Shown here in pieces: positions 37,015 through 46,024 of a DNA stretch of 61,470 bases. A program made the position numbers and the translations under genes. The notes under the pieces are model-generated. The model was not told the DNA's origin and searched no databases. It worked only from the letters and a program-made list of their open reading frames with translations. Each line of letters opens with the position of its first letter. Position 1 is the stretch's first letter. The stretch comes from Herbidospora sakaeratensis. Lineage in GTDB: Bacteria; Actinomycetota; Actinomycetes; Streptosporangiales; Streptosporangiaceae. The DNA is taken from contig NZ_BBXC01000029.1 in the NCBI RefSeq assembly GCF_001570525.1, forward strand, positions 18,183 to 79,652, given 5' to 3'.

Positions 37015-37424
37015 TGTCTGCCCGGGGGAAGGCGCGCCGCCGCGCGCTCGACATCCTCTTCGAGGCCGAGGCACGTGACACCAACCCGCTCGACATCCTC
37101 GCCGAGCGGGTCGAGCGGGCCGAGCCGCCGGTCAACGAATACACGGTCAGCCTGGTCGAGGGCGTGGCCGGGCGGCTGGGCCGCATCGACGAGCTCATCT
37201 CGACCTACTCGGAGGGGTGGACGATGGAGCGCATGCCCGCCGTCGACCGCAACATCCTCCGGGTCGGCACCTACGAGATGCTCTGGGTCGAAGAGGTGCC
37301 CGAAGGCGTCGTGATCAGTGAGTGGGTGGCCCTCGCCGGTGAGTTGTCGACCGACGAGTCGCCCCAGTTCGTCAACGGGCTGCTGGCCCGTTTCAAGCAG
37401 CTCAAGCCGTCCCTGACGCTCTGA
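37014..37424 (+). CDS. nusB: transcription antitermination factor NusB
   Basis: NusB binds boxA RNA with NusE and helps prevent early termination in rRNA operons. The 136-aa all-helical protein shows SARGKARRRALDILFEAEAR, the IDELIS region, RMPAVDRNILRVGTYEML, and EYVALAG-like sequence near the end (ISEWVALAGELST, FVNGLLARF). The ATG overlaps the last base of the efp stop (TGATG), so the two are coupled. A TTG one codon earlier is less likely. Confidence 0.95.
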   Translation: MSARGKARRRALDILFEAEARDTNPLDILAERVERAEPPVNEYTVSLVEGVAGRLGRIDELISTYSEGWTMERMPAVDRNILRVGTYEMLWVEEVPEGVVISEWVALAGELSTDESPQFVNGLLARFKQLKPSLTL

Positions 37425-37484
37425 GCTCCGGCGGCGGCGTAGGCTGGCGTGCCTACGTCGTCGTCGACTTTTCGGAGGATCACC

Positions 37485-38180
37485 GTGCGTGACGCCACGC
37501 GGCAGGCCGTCGTCTGGGAGTCGCTCCAAGCGGTCATCGCCGGCAGATCCGCGCTCGACATCCTCGACGCCGGCGGCGGCACCGGCGGCTTCGCGGTGCC
37601 GCTGGCCCGCCTGGGCCACGCGGTGACCGTGGTCGACCCCACCCCCGACTCGCTGGCCGCGCTGGAGCGCCGCGCCGCCGAGGCGGGCGTGACCGTCACC
37701 GGCCTCCAGGGCGACGCCGGCGACCTGGCCGACCTCCTCCCGCCCGCCAGCGCCGACCTGGTGCTCTGCCACAGCGTGCTCGAATACGTCGACGACCCGT
37801 CGGCCGCCCTCGCGTCGGTCCACACGGTCGTGCGCCCCGGGGGAGTGGTCAGCGTCCTGGCCGCCAACCCCGTCGCGACCGCCATCCACCGCGCCCTGGC
37901 CGGCAACTTCGCCGAGGCCCGCGACGTCCTCGACACGGGCACCTGGGGCGAGAAGGACCCGACCCCCCGCCGCTTCACCGGCGAGGCCCTCGCCGCCCTG
38001 CTGGGCAAGGCCGGCTTCACCGTCGGCGAGGTCCAGGGCGCCCGCATCTTCACCGACCTGGTCCCCAGCCGCTTCGCCGAAGACGACCCTGATGGCTTGA
38101 TCGAGCTTGAACGGGCCGCCGCCGCCCACCCCGTGCTGAGGGACATCGCGACCAGGCTCCACCTCCTCGCCCACCGCTAA
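37485..38180 (+). CDS. SAM-dependent class I methyltransferase
   Basis: The 231-aa protein is a small Rossmann-fold methyltransferase with the SAM-binding motif LDILDAGGGTGGFAVPLARLG, acidic motif VTVVDPTPDSL, and a later PGGVVSVLAANP segment. The HSVLEYVDDP loop resembles enzymes of the UbiE/CmoA-like group, but the substrate is unknown. GGAGGA at 37474-37479 sets the GTG at 37485 as start; an earlier GTG at 37449 is not needed. It follows nusB by 60 nt and may be co-transcribed. Confidence 0.85.
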   Translation: MRDATRQAVVWESLQAVIAGRSALDILDAGGGTGGFAVPLARLGHAVTVVDPTPDSLAALERRAAEAGVTVTGLQGDAGDLADLLPPASADLVLCHSVLEYVDDPSAALASVHTVVRPGGVVSVLAANPVATAIHRALAGNFAEARDVLDTGTWGEKDPTPRRFTGEALAALLGKAGFTVGEVQGARIFTDLVPSRFAEDDPDGLIELERAAAAHPVLRDIATRLHLLAHR

Positions 38181-38417
38181 GAGCCTCTTTTCCGTTACGG
38201 CTCCGCCCACCCCGGCACCGACCACCGCTCCCGGGAAGCGCCGCACCCGGCGCCGACCGGCCGCTCCCGCGTCGCGCCCAACGAGCAGGCCGGGCGAAAA
38301 GAGCGATCTTGCCCCGCCGTGGGCGTCGGCCGGGCGAGGGGTTGGATGAACATGCAGGTCTGCTCGTGCGCTCGGGCCCGCGCGTGCGGGGCACGCGCAG
38401 TCAAACACGCGTTCGGT

Positions 38418-38423
38418 TAGACT
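38418..38423 (+). promoter_or_regulatory. -10 hexamer for dinB, probably leaderless
   Basis: TAGACT lies exactly 6 nt before the ATG at 38430. No ribosome binding site fits in the gap CGCGCC. No clear LexA box was seen. Confidence 0.45.
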
Positions 38424-38429
38424 CGCGCC

Positions 38430-39668
38430 ATGTCGAGGAAACAGGTGTTGCCGCAGGTCACCACCCCGGCCGGGAGCGCCGACGACAGCGGCTGCCCGAT
38501 CCTCCACGTCGACATGGACGCGTTCTTCGCCGCGGTCGAGCTGATCGACCGCCCGGAGCTCGTGGGCACCCCCGTGATCGTCGGCGCCGCCGGGGCGCGG
38601 GGCGTGGTGCTGAGCGCCACCTACGAGGCCCGCCGGTTCGGCGTCCACTCGGCGATGCCGATGACCCGGGCGATGCGGTTGTGCCCGCAGGCGACGGTCA
38701 TCCCGCCCTCCCACGGCAAGTACGGCGCGATCTCCAAGGGCGTCTTCGAGATCTTCCACGCGGTCACCCCGCTCGTGGAGCCGCTCTCGGTCGACGAGGC
38801 GTTCCTCGACGTCGGCGGCGCCCGCCGCAGGCTGGGGTCCCCGGTTCAGGTCGCGGCGGCGATCCGGGCCCAGGTGGCCGAGCGTTTCGGGGTGACCTGC
38901 TCGGTCGGGGTGGCGTCCACCAAGTTCGTCGCCAAGCTCGCCTCCCGCCAGTGCAAGCCCGACGGCCTCCTGGTCGTCCCGGCCGACGGCGTCGTCGAGT
39001 TCCTCCACCCGCTGCCCGTCGCGGCCCTGTGGGGCGTGGGCGAACGCACTGAGCAGGCCCTGACGCGGCTGGGCATCAAAACCGTGGGCGATTTGGCCCG
39101 GGTGCCCGTTGCCACGCTCCAGCGCGAGTTCGGGGCCGCGGGGAGCCATCTGGCGGCGCTGGCGTGGGGCCGCGACGAGCGCCGGGTGACCGCCCACGTC
39201 CCCGACAAGAGCATCGGCAACGAGGAGACCTTCGCCCACGACGTCGACGACCCCGAGACGATCATGCGGGAGCTGCTCCGGCTCTCCGAGCGGGTCGCCG
39301 CCCGGCTGCGCGCCGCCGGCTACGTCGGCCGGACCGTCAGCGTGAAGCTGCGCCGATCCGATTTCACGACCATCACGCGGTCGCGTACCCTCCGAGAGGC
39401 CACAGATGTGGCGAAAGAGATACATACCACCGCTTGCGACCTCTACAGGGCCGCAGGTCTCGATAGAGTGCGGCTGCGACTCGTAGGCGTCCGGATGGAG
39501 AACCTCCGCCCGGCAGACACGGCGACCAGGCAAATCGGCCTGGGAGACCGCGAGATCGGCTGGCGGGAGGCGGAACAGGCCATGGACAGGGCGATCCGGA
39601 GGTTCGGGCCCGATGCGGTCCGCCCCGCCTCGCTCGTCCGAAAACGGTTTGGTCCAATGGATCTATGA
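38430..39668 (+). CDS. dinB: DNA polymerase IV (Y family)
   Basis: DinB copies past damaged bases with low fidelity. The 412-aa protein has HVDMDAFFAAVE with the first catalytic Asp, SATYEARRFGV, and LSVDEAFLDVGG with the Asp-Glu pair. The helix-hairpin-helix region is ALWGVGERTEQALTRLGIKTV is at residues ~192-212, and the little-finger domain follows with SVKLRRSDFTT. The C-terminal RPASLVRKRFGPMDL has no obvious beta-clamp motif. The polymerase core is complete, so it should be active. Confidence 0.93.
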   Translation: MSRKQVLPQVTTPAGSADDSGCPILHVDMDAFFAAVELIDRPELVGTPVIVGAAGARGVVLSATYEARRFGVHSAMPMTRAMRLCPQATVIPPSHGKYGAISKGVFEIFHAVTPLVEPLSVDEAFLDVGGARRRLGSPVQVAAAIRAQVAERFGVTCSVGVASTKFVAKLASRQCKPDGLLVVPADGVVEFLHPLPVAALWGVGERTEQALTRLGIKTVGDLARVPVATLQREFGAAGSHLAALAWGRDERRVTAHVPDKSIGNEETFAHDVDDPETIMRELLRLSERVAARLRAAGYVGRTVSVKLRRSDFTTITRSRTLREATDVAKEIHTTACDLYRAAGLDRVRLRLVGVRMENLRPADTATRQIGLGDREIGWREAEQAMDRAIRRFGPDAVRPASLVRKRFGPMDL

Positions 39669-39824
39669 CGTCACCTCCGCATTGGACCGCGCTTGTGGAC
39701 GTTCTGACCGTTTTCTTTCGCCCACGTCTACAGACTCGTATTCTGGGGATAACCGACCGCAGGGTTCGGACATCCTTCGTTCGTTGCCGTCTTCCCCGTC
39801 TTGGGGCCGTCCTTGGGAGGCGCC

Positions 39825-40223
39825 GTGCCGCTGTCTGAGCACGAGCAGCGCTTGCTCGACCAGATCGAGCAGGCCCTCTATGCCGAGGACCCGAAGTGGG
39901 CCAATACCGTCCGGATCAGTGACCCACGCAGCCATTACAAGCGCCGCCTGGTGAAGGCCTCCATCGGCTTCGCACTCGGCGTCGTCCTGCTGATGGTCGG
40001 CGTCGTGTCCACCGTCATCTGGCTCGGGGTCGCCGGCTTTGTGGTCATGCTCGCGACGTGTCTGTGGGGTCTGTCCAGCTGGAAACGCATGAACGGTTTC
40101 CACGGCGACAGCCGCTCCGCCACGTCCACGCAGCAGCAGGGGCCGGCCGCCCGCCGTGGGCGCCGTCCCGGCTTCATGGAGCGCATGGAGGAGCGCTGGC
40201 GCCGTCGTAACGACGAGCGCTAG
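39825..40223 (+). CDS. DUF3040 domain-containing membrane protein
   Basis: The 132-aa protein starts with the family signature PLSEHEQRLLDQIEQALYAEDPKWA, has two transmembrane helices (about residues 43-85), and ends in an Arg-rich cytoplasmic tail. The GTG at 39825 is chosen because GGGAGG lies at 39815-39820 and the N-terminus then matches the family; longer starts give unrelated residues. Such proteins sit near the division cluster in many actinobacteria, but their role is not known. A TATTCT -10-like element lies at 39739-39744. Confidence 0.85.
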   Translation: MPLSEHEQRLLDQIEQALYAEDPKWANTVRISDPRSHYKRRLVKASIGFALGVVLLMVGVVSTVIWLGVAGFVVMLATCLWGLSSWKRMNGFHGDSRSATSTQQQGPAARRGRRPGFMERMEERWRRRNDER

Positions 40224-40260
40224 CCGCCGCAGTAGTTGTCACAGTAATCATGGAAAGACG

Positions 40261-40292
40261 GCGGGCCCGGGGCTGACACGCCCCGAGCCCGC
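40261..40292. terminator. bidirectional terminator between DUF3040 and tgpA genes
   Basis: GCGGGC and CGGGGC pair with GCCCCG and GCCCGC around a TGACAC loop, with one internal mismatch. It is followed by TCGTTTGTT on the plus strand. It lies between convergent genes, so it can serve both. Confidence 0.75.
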
Positions 40293-40307
40293 TCGTTTGT
40301 TCCGGTA

Positions 40308-42872
40308 TTACCGACGCGACCCGACCTGTGACTCCAGCACGTCCTCAGTGGCCGCGGTCTCGGGTTCCTTCCTGGCCGGCCGCAGCCGGATGTTCTCCAG
40401 GCGGTCGAACCCGTCCAGCATGCGCTCGCCGAGGCCGCGCACCCGCAGCAACGACGACATGGGCGCCAGCACCGCCGCGATCCGCCGCCCGCGCGACACC
40501 GACGCCGCCAGGCCCCGCCTGACCGCCTTCAGGTCGTCGACCAGAGGCGTGACCTCGCCGGGGGTGCGGGCGTACCGCAGCTTCTCCTCGCTGGTGGCGA
40601 TCTTGGCCAGCGCCTTGGCCGCCTCGGTGTCGAGGGGGTAGGCGCCGGCCAGCCGCCGGCCCAGCGCCCGGGGCGTCTCGCTGCTCGCCTTGGGCATGCC
40701 CAGGTCGACCAGCGTGTCGCAGAGCTCGGCCCAGGCGGCCTCCACGGCCGGGGCCGCGAAGGTGTTCTCCTGCTTGGGCGCCGCCACGACCGGCTCCTCG
40801 GCGACGGCCCAGACCGACAGGGGCTTCTCGGCGGGCTCCCCGCCGATCACCTCGCCGCCGCTCCAGCCGTCGTCGTCGTCCTTCTTCGGTTTCACGACGG
40901 GCACCTCGTCGTCGGGCACGGCGGCCGCCCGGTTGAGCACCCGCCGCCGCCAGAGCCAGAGCACCGCCCGCATGAACGCGGGGATCAGCGACAGCAGCAG
41001 CGCCACGGCGACGCCGATGCCGACGTTCACCCAGACCGACCGCTCCTCGGCCACCGGCAGACCGGTCGGCCCGAGCTCCCGCTCGGCGTTGCCGATCCCG
41101 CGCGCCGGGTTGCTCGCCCCCGGCGAGGCGGCCGGGTCGCTCGACGGCCGGGCCGAGGCCCCCGACGAGGGCTCGGCGGAGTCCGACTGCGGCAGCGTGT
41201 ACGACGGCACCCGCGCCGTCGCCTGCCCGAACCCGCCCGCCGGCGTCGGCTCGAAGGTCAGCCATCCGGCGCCCTCGAAGTAGAGCTCCGGCCAGGCGTG
41301 CGCGTCGTGGGTCCGGACGACCCACCGGTCCTCCGACTTGGTGCCGCCGGTGTAGCCGATCGACACCCGCGACGGGATGCCCAGCACCCGCGCCAGCACC
41401 GCGAAGGCGCTGGCGAACTGCTCGCAGTAGCCCGACTTGCCGACCAGCAGGAAGTCGGTCAGCGCGTCGAGCCCCGACCCCTTGGTCTGCACGTCGTAGG
41501 TGAACCCGCCGGTGCGGGTGAACCACTCCTGCAGCTTCACCGCCATCTGGTACTTGGTGGCCGCGCCCCGGGTGACGTCGTCGGCCAGCGCGACGACGGC
41601 GGGGTCGATGTCGGCGGGCAGCGTCAGGAAGCGGCCCTGCACGTCGATCGGCGCCATCGGCGCGTTGTCCAGCATCTCGGGCGTGGGCCGCACGTCCTTG
41701 CCGATGACCTGGTATTCGAGCCCGGCCGCGTCGTCCTCGGTGGAGAACACCATCAGGGTGTTGCGGTCGGCCCGCCAGTCGCCGTCGGCGACGACCCGGG
41801 TGGCCGGGTAGGGGAGCGGCAGGAAGCGCAGCTCCTCGATGTCCTCGCTGACCGTGATGGTCTGGTCGGTCGCCGTCCCCGGCGTCATGGGCGACAGGCC
41901 CGGCGCGGGCGGCATGACGCTCTCGCTCACCCGGTCTTCGGGACGCCCGCGCAGCGCGCTCGACTTGAACTGCTGCCCGTCGAACTCGTCGAGGGAGTAG
42001 ATGCGCAGGTAGCGCGGCACGTCGTCGGTGGAGGTGTAGCTCAGCACCGGCGCGTTCACCGGGTGCGACAACTGCCCGCTGAGCTTGGCGATGGCGTCGG
42101 GGATGCCGACGTTGCGGCCGCCCGGCCCCAGGCCGTTGCCGACGCCGAACCCGAACGGCGGGTTGGGCGTCAGCGTGGGGATCAGCGCCGGGATGCCGAT
42201 GGCCAGCGCCACGGCGGTGACCCCGATGCGCTTGCCCGACAGGACCAGCTTGCCCGCGTCGGGGGTGGTGGTGGTCGTGCGCGAACGCCGTACCAGCACG
42301 GCCCGGCCCCAGTGGGACACCCGCTCGCGCCCGTCGGAGACCAGCAGGCCGACGAACCCGAGCGCGCCGATGATGAACGCGGGCCAGGCGATCGGCTCGT
42401 TCAGCACCGCGGCCGGGACGGTGAACAGCCCGAGCAGCGGCAGGCCCGCCAGCGCCGCCCGGCGCACCCGCACCGCGAACGCGTCGACGAGGATCGCGAT
42501 GAACGCGACCCCGCCCGCGGTCAGCAGGCTGATGCCCCCGGTCGACGGGACCGGCGCGGCGAACTTCTGGATCTCGTCCCAGCCCTCGGCCATCGTCTCG
42601 GCGATCCGGGCGGTGGAGTCGAAGTTGGGGATGAACCCCCACCACGCCTCGTCGCGGGCGAAGGTGACGGTCATGAACAGGATCGCCGCCAGCGCCATGC
42701 CGACCGGCGCGGCGAACGCGGGCTGCGCGTACCGCGACACCAGCGCCGCCGCCAGCGTCGTGCACAGCAGGATGCCGAGCGTCGCCCAGAACCACGAGCC
42801 CTCGGAGAACAACGGATAAAGGGTGAGCGCGACGGCACCCGTGGCCGCCCCCGAAGCGATCGGCAGTCGCAT
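40308..42872 (-). CDS. TgpA-like transglutaminase domain membrane protein
   Basis: The 854-aa protein has a block of N-terminal transmembrane helices (residues ~1-235), a large extracytoplasmic part with a transglutaminase fold, another membrane helix near residue 620, and a cytoplasmic C-terminal DUF4129-like tail. Catalytic residues are Cys483 in GKSGYCEQFASAFA and His525 in RTHDAHAWPELYF. The third position is Glu541 (FEPTP) rather than the Asp of Pseudomonas TgpA. It is the last gene of the moxR-DUF58-tgpA operon, and its ATG overlaps the previous stop by one base. A role in the cell envelope is inferred from its place beside the dcw cluster. Confidence 0.88.
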   Translation of the reverse strand: MRLPIASGAATGAVALTLYPLFSEGSWFWATLGILLCTTLAAALVSRYAQPAFAAPVGMALAAILFMTVTFARDEAWWGFIPNFDSTARIAETMAEGWDEIQKFAAPVPSTGGISLLTAGGVAFIAILVDAFAVRVRRAALAGLPLLGLFTVPAAVLNEPIAWPAFIIGALGFVGLLVSDGRERVSHWGRAVLVRRSRTTTTTPDAGKLVLSGKRIGVTAVALAIGIPALIPTLTPNPPFGFGVGNGLGPGGRNVGIPDAIAKLSGQLSHPVNAPVLSYTSTDDVPRYLRIYSLDEFDGQQFKSSALRGRPEDRVSESVMPPAPGLSPMTPGTATDQTITVSEDIEELRFLPLPYPATRVVADGDWRADRNTLMVFSTEDDAAGLEYQVIGKDVRPTPEMLDNAPMAPIDVQGRFLTLPADIDPAVVALADDVTRGAATKYQMAVKLQEWFTRTGGFTYDVQTKGSGLDALTDFLLVGKSGYCEQFASAFAVLARVLGIPSRVSIGYTGGTKSEDRWVVRTHDAHAWPELYFEGAGWLTFEPTPAGGFGQATARVPSYTLPQSDSAEPSSGASARPSSDPAASPGASNPARGIGNAERELGPTGLPVAEERSVWVNVGIGVAVALLLSLIPAFMRAVLWLWRRRVLNRAAAVPDDEVPVVKPKKDDDDGWSGGEVIGGEPAEKPLSVWAVAEEPVVAAPKQENTFAAPAVEAAWAELCDTLVDLGMPKASSETPRALGRRLAGAYPLDTEAAKALAKIATSEEKLRYARTPGEVTPLVDDLKAVRRGLAASVSRGRRIAAVLAPMSSLLRVRGLGERMLDGFDRLENIRLRPARKEPETAATEDVLESQVGSRR

Positions 42873-44110
42873 CACGCGGCACTCCTCTTGTACGCGGCGT
42901 CGGGCCAGATCGCGGCCAGCGACACCCCGGCGGGCAGCCGCAGCACCCGCCAGCCGCTCGCGGCCAGCACCGCCTGCGCCTGCTCGTGCTCGGGGGAGAC
43001 CTCGCCCTCCGAGCCGCCCTCCCAGGTCGCGACGTCGAGCAGCACCGCGACGCCGGTCATGTGGCCGTGCCGCAGCCGCGCCAGCGACTGCGCGTCGTCG
43101 AGGTCGAGCGCCCCGAGCACCGCCACGATCAGTCCTTCGCCGCCGCCCTGCCGCAACCCGGCGATGCCGTTGGAGAGCGAGCGGGCCTGGCTGTTGCGCA
43201 CCACCGCGAGCGTGTCGAGCAGCGAGGCCTGCACGCCGCCCTCCATGAGCTGCTGCGGCCCCTGGTCGGTGACCAGCCGCAGCCCGAGCCCCTCGTGCGC
43301 GAGGTGCACGCCGATGGAGGCCGCCGCCGAGACCGCGACCTCGAACGACGAACGCGGGCCCTCGCCCCGGTGGGCGGGCCGCCGCGTGTCGAGCAGGAGC
43401 GCGCCGCGGCTCTGCCACTGCTGTTCCTCGCGCCGCACCATCAGCTCGCCGTAACGCGCGGTCGAGCGCCAGTGGACGCGGCGCAGGTCGTCGCCCTGCC
43501 GGTAGTCGCGCGGCGCGACGTCGTCGTCGCCCGCGGCCGCCACCGACCGGGTGCGGCTGTCGCCGCCGCCCGCCCACTCGCCCGACAGGCGCACGTAGGG
43601 CAGCGGGATGACCTGCGGGGTCACCACGAGGGTGTCGGTCGCGGTGAACGTGCGGGCCAGTTCGACCAGCCCGAACGGGTCGGTGATGCGCACCGACAGC
43701 GGCCCGATGGAGTAGCGCCCGCGCAGGTCCGACCGCACCTTGTAGTCGATCTCGCGGATCCCCTTGGCCTCCACCCGGTCGAGCACGAACCGGGGGCGGG
43801 TGCCCAGGGCGTACTGGAGCGTGTCCTCGACGAGGAGCAGGCCGGTGGGCAGCCGGGTCACGTTCTCCAGCCGCAGCGTGACCGTGCTGTCGTTGCCGGC
43901 CTCGACCCGGGAGGGGTCGAGGCGGCGCGCGCAGCTCAGCCGGTAACGGGTCCGCGCCACGACCATGACGGCCAGCAGCGGCAGCGCGACGATCAGGATC
44001 GCCACCCGGATGAGGTCGTGCTCTCCGAGCAGGAACGCGCACACCAGGGCGGCGATCCCGGACGCGAGGAACGACCTGCCCCGGGCGGTGAGCGCCCTGA
44101 GTCCGGTCAT
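42872..44110 (-). CDS. DUF58 domain-containing protein
   Basis: The 412-aa protein has two N-terminal transmembrane helices (about residues 12-50) and a soluble domain with the DUF58 signature around RDYRQGDDLRRVHWRSTARYG (residues ~205-225). DUF58 proteins resemble VWA-type partners of MoxR ATPases. Here the MoxR gene is immediately upstream and the transglutaminase-like gene immediately downstream, so the three products probably act together at the membrane. The exact function is unknown. Confidence 0.88.
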   Translation of the reverse strand: MTGLRALTARGRSFLASGIAALVCAFLLGEHDLIRVAILIVALPLLAVMVVARTRYRLSCARRLDPSRVEAGNDSTVTLRLENVTRLPTGLLLVEDTLQYALGTRPRFVLDRVEAKGIREIDYKVRSDLRGRYSIGPLSVRITDPFGLVELARTFTATDTLVVTPQVIPLPYVRLSGEWAGGGDSRTRSVAAAGDDDVAPRDYRQGDDLRRVHWRSTARYGELMVRREEQQWQSRGALLLDTRRPAHRGEGPRSSFEVAVSAAASIGVHLAHEGLGLRLVTDQGPQQLMEGGVQASLLDTLAVVRNSQARSLSNGIAGLRQGGGEGLIVAVLGALDLDDAQSLARLRHGHMTGVAVLLDVATWEGGSEGEVSPEHEQAQAVLAASGWRVLRLPAGVSLAAIWPDAAYKRSAA

Positions 44111-44121
44111 AGAGAGGAGTC

Positions 44122-45108
44122 CTACTTCGTGTCGGGCACCGGGATGCGGCGCACAAGCTCGGCGAGCGACTGCTCGGGCGTCCGGCGCTGGCCCTGCGCC
44201 TCCATGCTGGGCAGCAGGCGGTGGGCCAGGACCGGCACGGCGAGGTCCTGGAGGTCGTCGGGGATCACGTAGTCGCGGCCGGACAGCGCGGCGTGCGCGC
44301 GGGCCGCCCTGACCAGCTGCAGCGTGGCGCGCGGGGAGGCGCCGAGCCGCAGGTCGGGGGTCTGGCGGGTGGCGGTGACCAGGTCGATGGCGTACTTCTT
44401 CACCGGCTGCGAGACGTAGACCGCGCGGACCGCCTCGATCAGCGCCTTCACCTCGGCGGTGGTGGCGACCGGCTCCAGCTTGTCGAGCGGCTGGGAGGCG
44501 CCGTGCACGTCGAGCATCTCGAGCTCGGCCACCGGCTCGGGGTAGCCCATGGCGATCTTGGCGGTGAAGCGGTCGCGCTGCGCCTCGGGGAGGGGATAGG
44601 TGCCCTCCATCTCGATGGGGTTCTGGGTCGCGATGACCATGAACGGCGCGTCGAGCCGGTGGGTGAGGCCGTCGACGGTCACCTGCCGCTCCTCCATGCA
44701 CTCCAGGAGGGCCGACTGGGTCTTCGGCGAGGCCCGGTTGATCTCGTCGCCGACCACGATGTTGGCGAACACCGGGCCGGGCTTGAACTCGAACTCCCGG
44801 GTCTGCTGGTTGTAGGCGCTCACACCGGTGATGTCGGAGGGGAGGAGGTCGGGGGTGAACTGCACGCGGCGCATCGGGCAGTCGATCGACTTCGCGAGCG
44901 CTTTGGCGAGCATCGTCTTTCCCACGCCCGGTACGTCTTCGATGAGAAGATGACCTTCCGCGAGCAATACGGTCAGCGTCAGCCGAACCACGTCGCTCTT
45001 GCCTTCGATGACGGATTCGATCGCGTCCCGGATCCGGTGCGCGGTCTCGACCAGCTCGTTGAGACTCTCCGAGCCGGTTTTGTCACCGACGCCGTGAGTT
45101 ACTGCCAC
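44122..45108 (-). CDS. MoxR family AAA ATPase
   Basis: The 328-aa ATPase has Walker A (EDVPGVGKTMLAKAL), Walker B (IVVGDEINRASPKTQSALLECM), sensor-1 (FMVIATQNPIEMEGTYPLPEAQ) and an arginine-finger region (RDRFTAKIAMGYPE). It is a second MoxR protein, distinct from the CoxD-like one in this window, and pairs with the DUF58 protein. It starts at GTG with TTGGAGG four nt upstream and diverges from mraZ. Confidence 0.93.
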   Translation of the reverse strand: MAVTHGVGDKTGSESLNELVETAHRIRDAIESVIEGKSDVVRLTLTVLLAEGHLLIEDVPGVGKTMLAKALAKSIDCPMRRVQFTPDLLPSDITGVSAYNQQTREFEFKPGPVFANIVVGDEINRASPKTQSALLECMEERQVTVDGLTHRLDAPFMVIATQNPIEMEGTYPLPEAQRDRFTAKIAMGYPEPVAELEMLDVHGASQPLDKLEPVATTAEVKALIEAVRAVYVSQPVKKYAIDLVTATRQTPDLRLGASPRATLQLVRAARAHAALSGRDYVIPDDLQDLAVPVLAHRLLPSMEAQGQRRTPEQSLAELVRRIPVPDTK

Positions 45109-45416
45109 CGGGCCTCCAAGGGCGTGCCGTATTGCTGGGGGTTTGCCATTTCTTATCCATTGTGTGTACCGAGACTATGCCGCACGTGGTTCTCCGGCGA
45201 CTTTGTGCGGAAAGAAGCGTGAACTGCCCACAGTGTCGTGCTAAGCGGTACCGATCGCGTGGTACGCCGGTCAGGATTCCGTGACACGCCGGGCGGGCGA
45301 CTTGACCTCTCGGCGGCGCGCGACACGCCCGCGCCGCTCCGGCGCCCCACTTCACACCACCGCGTTTGACCTGCGAAAACGTCCGATAAACGAGATCGTC
45401 ATACCGTTTGAATCAG
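45109..45416. other. divergent intergenic region between moxR and mraZ
   Basis: No gene is supported. The segment nearest moxR holds its ribosome binding site and A/T-rich promoter-like sequence on the reverse strand (TACACACAATGG, GATAAGAAATGG). The middle is GC-rich and unremarkable. The mraZ promoter begins at 45417. Confidence 0.5.
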
Positions 45417-45444
45417 TTGACGGTGGAGAGAAGTGGAGTATGGT
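45417..45444 (+). promoter_or_regulatory. mraZ (dcw cluster) promoter
   Basis: TTGACG (45417-45422), a 16-nt spacer and TATGGT (45439-45444) form a good promoter about 65 nt before the mraZ start. Confidence 0.65.
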
Positions 45445-45468
45445 GGAGCCCAATGGAGGACCGTGGCT
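45423..45468 (+). promoter_or_regulatory. five 10-bp phased MraZ-binding repeats
   Basis: GTGGAG occurs at 45423, 45433 and 45443, then ATGGAG at 45453 and GTGGCT at 45463, each 10 bp apart. Direct repeats of this form are the known binding sites of MraZ. They cover the promoter spacer and the -10, so MraZ bound here should repress its own operon. Confidence 0.85.
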
Positions 45469-45508
45469 GTAGGGCTTCGTGTTCCCCATGGCACGGGAGG
45501 TGGCGCCG

Positions 45509-45940
45509 GTGTTCCTCGGCACTCACCACCCGCGCCTCGATGACAAAGGACGGCTGTTCCTGCCGGCGAAGTATCGCGAGGAGCTGGCGGAGGGTCTTGT
45601 GATCACCAAAGGCCAGGAGCGCTGCCTCTACGTCTTCCCCGTAGAGGAGTTCCAGCGCATCACTGAGGCTTTGCGCACCGCGCCGGTGACCGCCAAGGCC
45701 GTCCGCGACTACAGCCGCGTCTTCTTCGCCAGTGCCTCCGATGAGACCCCCGACAAACAGGGGCGCGTCACCATCCCGTCCGGCCTGCGCCAGTACGCCG
45801 GGCTCGATCGTGACTGCGTGGTCATCGGCGCCAACACCCGGCTGGAGATCTGGGCCGCCCCGGCGTGGGAGGCCTATCTCGCCGACCAGGAGCAGGCATT
45901 CGCCGACCTGTCCGAGGAGGTGTTGCCAGGGATCCTGTGA
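45509..45940 (+). CDS. mraZ: transcriptional regulator MraZ
   Basis: MraZ is the first gene of the division and cell-wall cluster and a DNA-binding regulator of it. The 143-aa protein has two SpoVT/AbrB-like halves, each with the family Asp-Arg motif: [19 protein letters not shown] and [19 protein letters not shown]. The GTG at 45509 gives the family-standard start VFLGTHHPR and is preceded by GGGAGGTGG at 45496-45502. An ATG at 45488 would add extra residues and is less likely. The phased repeats at 45423-45468 are its presumed operator. Confidence 0.95.
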   Translation: MFLGTHHPRLDDKGRLFLPAKYREELAEGLVITKGQERCLYVFPVEEFQRITEALRTAPVTAKAVRDYSRVFFASASDETPDKQGRVTIPSGLRQYAGLDRDCVVIGANTRLEIWAAPAWEAYLADQEQAFADLSEEVLPGIL

Positions 45941-45996
45941 CCTTTCGAAATGACCCGTCGGTGACGTTCGGCGAGGTCTCCACCCGCCCGCCGGGT

Positions 45997-46024
45997 ACCT
46001 GATGCACCTTCCCCGGTGTCAGGT
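45997..46024 (+). promoter_or_regulatory. stem-loop in the mraZ-rsmH leader
   Basis: ACCTGA-TG-CACC, loop TTCCCC, then GGTG-TCAGGT forms a 10-bp stem with a 2-nt bulge; three further pairs can extend it. There is no T-tract. It lies in a 244-nt gap within an otherwise tightly packed operon. Confidence 0.5.

Noticed and set aside
38186-38303. Inverted repeat CTCTTTTC / GAAAAGAG flanking about 100 bp between the methyltransferase gene and dinB
   Set aside because: Only 8 bp with a long loop of ordinary GC-rich sequence; no gene or target-site duplication suggests a mobile element.
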